Assembly: GCF_001635455.1 (NCBI RefSeq)
Contig: NZ_LWEH01000460.1
Location: 1 to 64,000 of the forward strand
Source: Vibrio sp. HI00D65
Lineage (GTDB): Bacteria; Pseudomonadota; Gammaproteobacteria; Enterobacterales; Vibrionaceae
Length of the DNA stretch: 64,000 bases
Direction of reading: 5' to 3'
Shown: piece by piece, positions 61,113-64,000 of the stretch
Layout of the letters: each line of letters begins with the position of its first letter
Position numbering within the stretch: the first letter of the stretch is position 1
Made by a program: the position numbers and the translations under genes
Notes under the pieces: generated by a model
Databases searched by the model: none
What the model was told of the DNA's origin: nothing
The model's input: the letters and a program-made list of their open reading frames with translations, nothing else

Positions 61113-61766
61113 ATGTCAGGTCTTAGCGAATCAGCGAAGTTGGTTAAAGATGCGCTAGCAAGCCGCGGTTTAGAGACACCAATGAATCCTAACCAGGTTA
61201 GCCGAGAAGAGAAAAAGGAACGAATCGAACACCATATGCGTGAGATTCTGACTCTACTCGAACTTGATCTTACGGATGATAGTCTGGAAGAAACACCACA
61301 CCGCATTGCCAAAATGTATGTGGATGAGATTTTCTCTGGTTTAGATTACGCAAATTTCCCTAAAATTACCGTAATTGAAAACAAGATGGGCGTTCGAGAG
61401 ATGGTTCGTGTAAAAGACATTACCGTGACCAGTACTTGTGAGCACCACCTAGTGACGATTGATGGTAAGACTGCGGTCGCTTATATCCCTCGTGGTAAAA
61501 TCATTGGTCTGTCTAAGATCAACCGTATCGTGCGTTTCTTTGCGCAGCGTCCACAAGTTCAAGAGCGTATGACTCAACAGATCCTTGTCGCTTTGCAAAC
61601 TTTGCTTGAAACAGAAGATGTTGCAGTAACCATGGATGCGGTTCACTACTGCGTTAAGTCGCGTGGCGTGATGGATGCAACCAGCGAAACCACCACCACA
61701 GCACTGGGCGGTATCTTCAAATCAAACCCAGCGACACGTCACGAGTTCTTACACGGTTTGCGGTAA
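61113..61766 (+). CDS. folE: GTP cyclohydrolase I
   Basis: FolE converts GTP to dihydroneopterin triphosphate, the first step of folate and pterin synthesis. The 217-residue product has the zinc Cys-His motif TSTCEHHLVTIDGKTAVAYI and the second Cys in VHYCVKSRGVMDATSET. The core GTP site covers KINRIVRFFAQRPQVQERMT. I chose the ATG at 61113 with AGAGGAAG before it; the longer upstream frame is not family-like. It lies beside moeA, but the divergent direction means separate control. Confidence 0.96.
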   Translation: MSGLSESAKLVKDALASRGLETPMNPNQVSREEKKERIEHHMREILTLLELDLTDDSLEETPHRIAKMYVDEIFSGLDYANFPKITVIENKMGVREMVRVKDITVTSTCEHHLVTIDGKTAVAYIPRGKIIGLSKINRIVRFFAQRPQVQERMTQQILVALQTLLETEDVAVTMDAVHYCVKSRGVMDATSETTTTALGGIFKSNPATRHEFLHGLR

Positions 61767-61822
61767 TTTCTGATTATGTGATAAGCACGATTTAGCCTCA
61801 GTAAATCGGCAACCAAGATTTT

Positions 61823-61848
61823 AAGCCTCGCACTCGCGGGGCTTTTTT
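61823..61848 (+). terminator. Rho-independent terminator
   Basis: AAGCCTCGC pairs with GCGGGGCTT (one T-G pair) around a four-base loop, followed by a T run. It ends the folE transcript. Confidence 0.9.
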
Positions 61849-61885
61849 GTGCCTGTAGAAAAGTTAATTGCATAGGCTAGATATG

Positions 61886-61932
61886 TCGTCATTCCCTACA
61901 GCGAAGAACGAGCGTAATAGGGAATCTCATGA
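61886..61932. repeat. Intergenic inverted-repeat element (REP-like)
   Basis: GTCATTCCCT near the left end is mirrored by AGGGAATCTCATGAC at the right end, around a 20-base centre. This resembles short palindromic intergenic repeats that occur in many copies in vibrios (GTCATTCCC...GGGAAT type). Copy number in the genome cannot be judged here. Confidence 0.45.
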
Positions 61933-62018
61933 CCAGAGGTAATGGTGGGAAAGGTGGTTGGAAAGAGATGCGCTCTACAAAGAGCAAAGCGCAAATTTGA
62001 TTCTAGCTGGTAGAGTGT

Positions 62019-62621
62019 TTACGACAGGTTAAACAAACGCTTTAAACTATGAATAAAACCGGACGGCTTATTCTCTTTTTGATAGATATTCAAGCCATCA
62101 TAGAAACTCGCCATGAACTCAACACGGATTTCATCGTCTGTGCTTCTTAATAAGCGAGACAGTAGTAGCTTGGCGGTCGCTGCTGCGTGATCATTAGCGA
62201 GGCTGTAATCCATACCTAGTCGGCCTTGAATGAACAACCACAAATGCGTCACCAACTTTAACTGTTGAGAGCTAGAGTTCTGAAACTTGTCACCATGCTC
62301 ACTGCCTACCGTGTTGTCGAAGACACTTTGCATCGCTTCACTCGCGTCTTTATTACTTTCCAAACGATAGCTGGCATCGATATGCTCTTTGGTCAGTAGG
62401 CCAAGCAGTGTCTGACGTGCTGAATTATCAGGCTTATTCTCACAAGCGTGTTTAAACAGAGCGTGGTTTTCGTCGATAAAAGACGAGAGCTCTTTCTCAA
62501 AACCTATTGCAATCGCAGTTACTGAATCTAAACCTGACTCTTTCAAACAAACGTGAAGTTTGGTTTTAGCTTGTTGGTTTTCTTCAAGCTTTTGCTGGTT
62601 ACTGGTTGGAAGCTCAGTCAT
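62019..62621 (-). CDS. Helical cytoplasmic protein of unknown function, coupled to yaeQ
   Basis: A 200-residue, mostly helical protein with no signal peptide or membrane segment. It has a charged N-terminus and a middle part AIAIGFEKELSSFIDENHAL, and ends with SGFIHSLKRLFNLS, a basic amphipathic helix. I do not recognise it. It follows yaeQ on the same strand, and its ATG overlaps the end of yaeQ by eight bases, so the two are translated together and may work together. Confidence 0.75.
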   Translation of the reverse strand: MTELPTSNQQKLEENQQAKTKLHVCLKESGLDSVTAIAIGFEKELSSFIDENHALFKHACENKPDNSARQTLLGLLTKEHIDASYRLESNKDASEAMQSVFDNTVGSEHGDKFQNSSSQQLKLVTHLWLFIQGRLGMDYSLANDHAAATAKLLLSRLLRSTDDEIRVEFMASFYDGLNIYQKENKPSGFIHSLKRLFNLS

Positions 62622-63153
62622 TACTCTGTAGCTCTTCCCACGTAATTTCTGCTGATTGTGTATCGCTATTAACGAATGCAGAGTTACCTGTTAGCATAAC
62701 TGAAAGGTCCATGGTGCGCTCTGTCATTGCAGCCAATTGCTCAATACCATCATTATCTAGACGAACAACTTGGGCTTTAAGGTAACCGAATTTACCTTTG
62801 TTCTGCTCCCACCAAACGTTTGATTTAGTATTGAAGCTGAACACACGAACAGATTTTGACAGGCGAGTGGCTTTCTTAACACGTTCTGCATCAGGTTCGC
62901 CCACATCGATCCACTCAAGGATCTGGTCATCTAAAGACTTCTGCCACAAATCAGGTTCTTCGATAGTCGACAACCCTTTAGTAAATTGAAGCTCCGGTGA
63001 CGCATTGATACAAAACGCCATGATACGACCCATCATACGCTGTTCTGTTTCAGAAGGATGCTGTGCAATCGTTAAATTAAAAGAGTCGTAATAGTCGCGG
63101 TTCATATCAGTTAAAGAGATACGAAACTTGTAGATTGTGGGTTTGAGAGCCAT
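62614..63153 (-). CDS. yaeQ: YaeQ-family protein
   Basis: A 179-residue conserved cytoplasmic protein. ALKPTIYKFRISLTDMNRDY and the following HPSETEQRMMGRIMAFCINA match the YaeQ family, which has a PD-(D/E)XK-like fold. The segment EEPDLWQKSLDDQILEWIDVG holds the acidic residues of that fold. The function is uncertain; the E. coli homologue has been linked to suppression of rfaH defects. I chose the ATG at 63153, because a longer start adds residues outside the family. Confidence 0.9.
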   Translation of the reverse strand: MALKPTIYKFRISLTDMNRDYYDSFNLTIAQHPSETEQRMMGRIMAFCINASPELQFTKGLSTIEEPDLWQKSLDDQILEWIDVGEPDAERVKKATRLSKSVRVFSFNTKSNVWWEQNKGKFGYLKAQVVRLDNDGIEQLAAMTERTMDLSVMLTGNSAFVNSDTQSAEITWEELQSND

Positions 63154-63704
63154 GTAATATAAGGGTTCCAATCGGATGAGGTGTACTATAGGTGTACCAA
63201 TGAGTTTTTTGAAATAACAGCCTATAGATAAGTTGCGCTTAGTATAAACGAAGTGGGGCAGTTAGCTAGTAAGATGACACTTTTGGTACACCCCAATTAT
63301 TTTAAGCACTTATGGCGAACTAACAAGAAAGGGATCACATGCTCGATTGGAACTACTTTTCAGCAAAATAAAGTGTTTTGATTGTTGGAGGCGTACCATA
63401 GGCGATCTGCGAATTTTCGGTGCATCTTAAAATTGATTAGTACGCCTTGCTTCAGATACATGAAAGCCGCCAGTGTAGGCGGCTTTGTTATTTCTGGTAC
63501 TCCATAGATACATGTGACTATTCTCGAGCGAGTTCCCTTGAACTACATTAAGTGATTATGTGCAGTGACTAATACTTAATCTTACACAATCGCGGGTTAG
63601 CCACGACTAGATCATACAGTCGGCTTGTTGGTGTCAAAACTCACAATTGGACAAAAGCTTGTTAGCGATCTATTTAAATTACAAATTAATTGATAAGTGA
63701 GAAT
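63154..63704. other. Non-coding region with one terminator-like hairpin
   Basis: No gene is supported. AAAGCCGCC at 63463-63471 pairs with GGCGGCTTT at 63478-63486. The remaining sequence is AT-rich, with a GGCGTAC/GTACGCC pair around 63389-63445 that I could not tie to a known site. Confidence 0.5.
63462..63487. terminator. Terminator-like hairpin
   Basis: AAAGCCGCC pairs perfectly with GGCGGCTTT around a six-base loop. No gene immediately precedes it on either strand. Confidence 0.6.
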
Positions 63705-63776
63705 ATGGAAAATTCGCTTAGCTTTATACCACTACTAACGGTAGTAGAACCGCTCAATAACGCTAGGGAACTGTGA
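63705..63776 (+). CDS. Possible 23-residue small protein
   Basis: An ATG at 63705 with a GTGAGAA leader opens a 23-codon frame (MENSLSFIPLLTVVEPLNNA, then REL) ending in TGA. A terminator with its T run on the plus strand follows at 63787-63819, which is what a short plus-strand transcript would need. No similarity is recognised. Low confidence. Confidence 0.2.
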   Translation: MENSLSFIPLLTVVEPLNNAREL

Positions 63777-63786
63777 CAATCAGTGT

Positions 63787-63819
63787 AATGATCGGCAACA
63801 ACGCCACCGATCATTTTTA
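63787..63819 (+). terminator. Terminator between convergent units
   Basis: AATGATCGG pairs with CCGATCATT around a loop of 11 bases, followed on the plus strand by a T run. The minus-strand gene ending at 63829 meets it from the other side. Confidence 0.7.
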
Positions 63820-63828
63820 CTTCACTGT

Positions 63829-64000
63829 TTACGAGTTTGAAAATACATAAGTAGGTAAATATCCTGACTCAACATCAAGGGTCAATCCATACTTTTCTTT
63901 GGCGTATTTAGCCGCTGTGAGCAACGGCAGTGACACATACCCCGTTTCCCTTTGGCTAAAATCTTTATCATGCGTCCACCACTCTTGATGCATTTCCAAA
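63829..64000 (-). CDS. C-terminal part of a gene cut by the right edge
   Basis: The minus-strand frame ending in TAA at 63829-63831 is open to the window edge and reads like a real protein end: EMHQEWWTHDKDFSQRETGY, then VSLPLLTAAKYAKEKYGLTL and YLPTYVFSNS. About 57 codons are visible. I do not recognise the family. The aromatic and charged composition suggests a soluble protein. The rest of the gene lies outside the window. Confidence 0.6.
   Translation of the reverse strand, partial: LEMHQEWWTHDKDFSQRETGYVSLPLLTAAKYAKEKYGLTLDVESGYLPTYVFSNS

Noticed and set aside
63389..63445. GGCGTAC/GTACGCC pair considered as an integron attC site
   Set aside because: The conserved core sites and the typical centre of a vibrio attC repeat are absent.
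1..64000. tRNA, rRNA, CRISPR arrays, insertion sequences and prophage genes
   Set aside because: None was seen: there are no transposase or phage-type reading frames and no regularly spaced long repeats. By-eye reading could miss an isolated tRNA.

Overview
The window reads as a moderate-GC (low to mid 40s by eye) stretch of a Vibrio genome, most likely the second chromosome of a Splendidus-clade-like species. This is inferred from gene content and order: a prtV-type M6 protease lies close to a vctPDGC-type siderophore uptake operon, a talB-tkt pair sits beside a SorC-type regulator, and there are Vibrio-type small proteins and a complete tad pilus locus. No rRNA, tRNA, CRISPR array, prophage or intact insertion sequence was seen.

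Layout. 0.1-5.4 kb: a secreted unknown, a DUF218/YdcF-like secreted protein, a DUF2999-type protein, an ASCH-type protein, and an AraC regulator followed by an EamA transporter. 5.5-13.7 kb: a thiamine salvage cluster under a TPP riboswitch (thiD, an ABC transporter thiZ-thiX-thiY, tenA, thiM), then a chemoreceptor on the other strand and a thiE copy broken by a one-base frameshift. 13.8-16.8 kb: a K+-channel-like protein, two unknown proteins, a gene remnant and a long non-coding stretch ending in a good Fur box. 16.8-20.5 kb: a catechol-type siderophore ABC uptake operon (vctPDGC-like). 20.6-22.7 kb: a decayed hybrid sensor kinase. 22.8-25.1 kb: a divergent LysR/MFS pair. 25.3-28.5 kb: prtV and a small secreted protein resembling the PrtV N-terminus. 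28.9-30.5 kb: a divergent gate-domain membrane protein and Lrp-type regulator. 30.7-33.1 kb: an Aer-like PAS chemoreceptor and a decayed outer-membrane barrel gene. 33.1-37.6 kb: tkt and talB, divergent from a SorC-type regulator with recognisable candidate operators. 37.9-40.9 kb: a second M6 protease with a GlyGly-CTERM tail. 41.5-54.2 kb: a complete tad (Flp pilus) locus with its own LysR gene. 54.3-58.7 kb: an EAL-domain remnant, a rhodanese-type sulfurtransferase, a small membrane protein, and a two-gene operon of a LruC-domain secreted protein and a poly-Gly lipoprotein. 58.9-63.2 kb: moeA-moeB divergent from folE, then yaeQ with an unknown partner. The right edge cuts a gene on the minus strand.

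How the genes work together. The thiamine block imports a pyrimidine (ThiXYZ), converts it to HMP (TenA), phosphorylates HMP (ThiD) and thiazole (ThiM), and should join them with ThiE. The local ThiE is frameshifted, so joining would depend on a copy elsewhere, on the re-initiated fragment, or on the frameshift being a sequence error. The tad block encodes pilin, prepilin peptidase, secretin, ATPases, inner-membrane platform and minor pseudopilins, ending in a VWA protein and an OmpA-type protein. The two M6 proteases, the LruC protein and the poly-Gly lipoprotein suggest a region rich in surface and secreted functions.

Several independent gene remnants (thiE, sensor kinase, barrel protein, EAL domain, a small fragment at 14.5 kb) show active gene decay. 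Candidates for new biology are the stand-alone propeptide-like protein upstream of prtV, the LruC/poly-Gly lipoprotein operon, and the tad variants (TadZ without the P-loop lysine, TadD with a SPOR-like tail).
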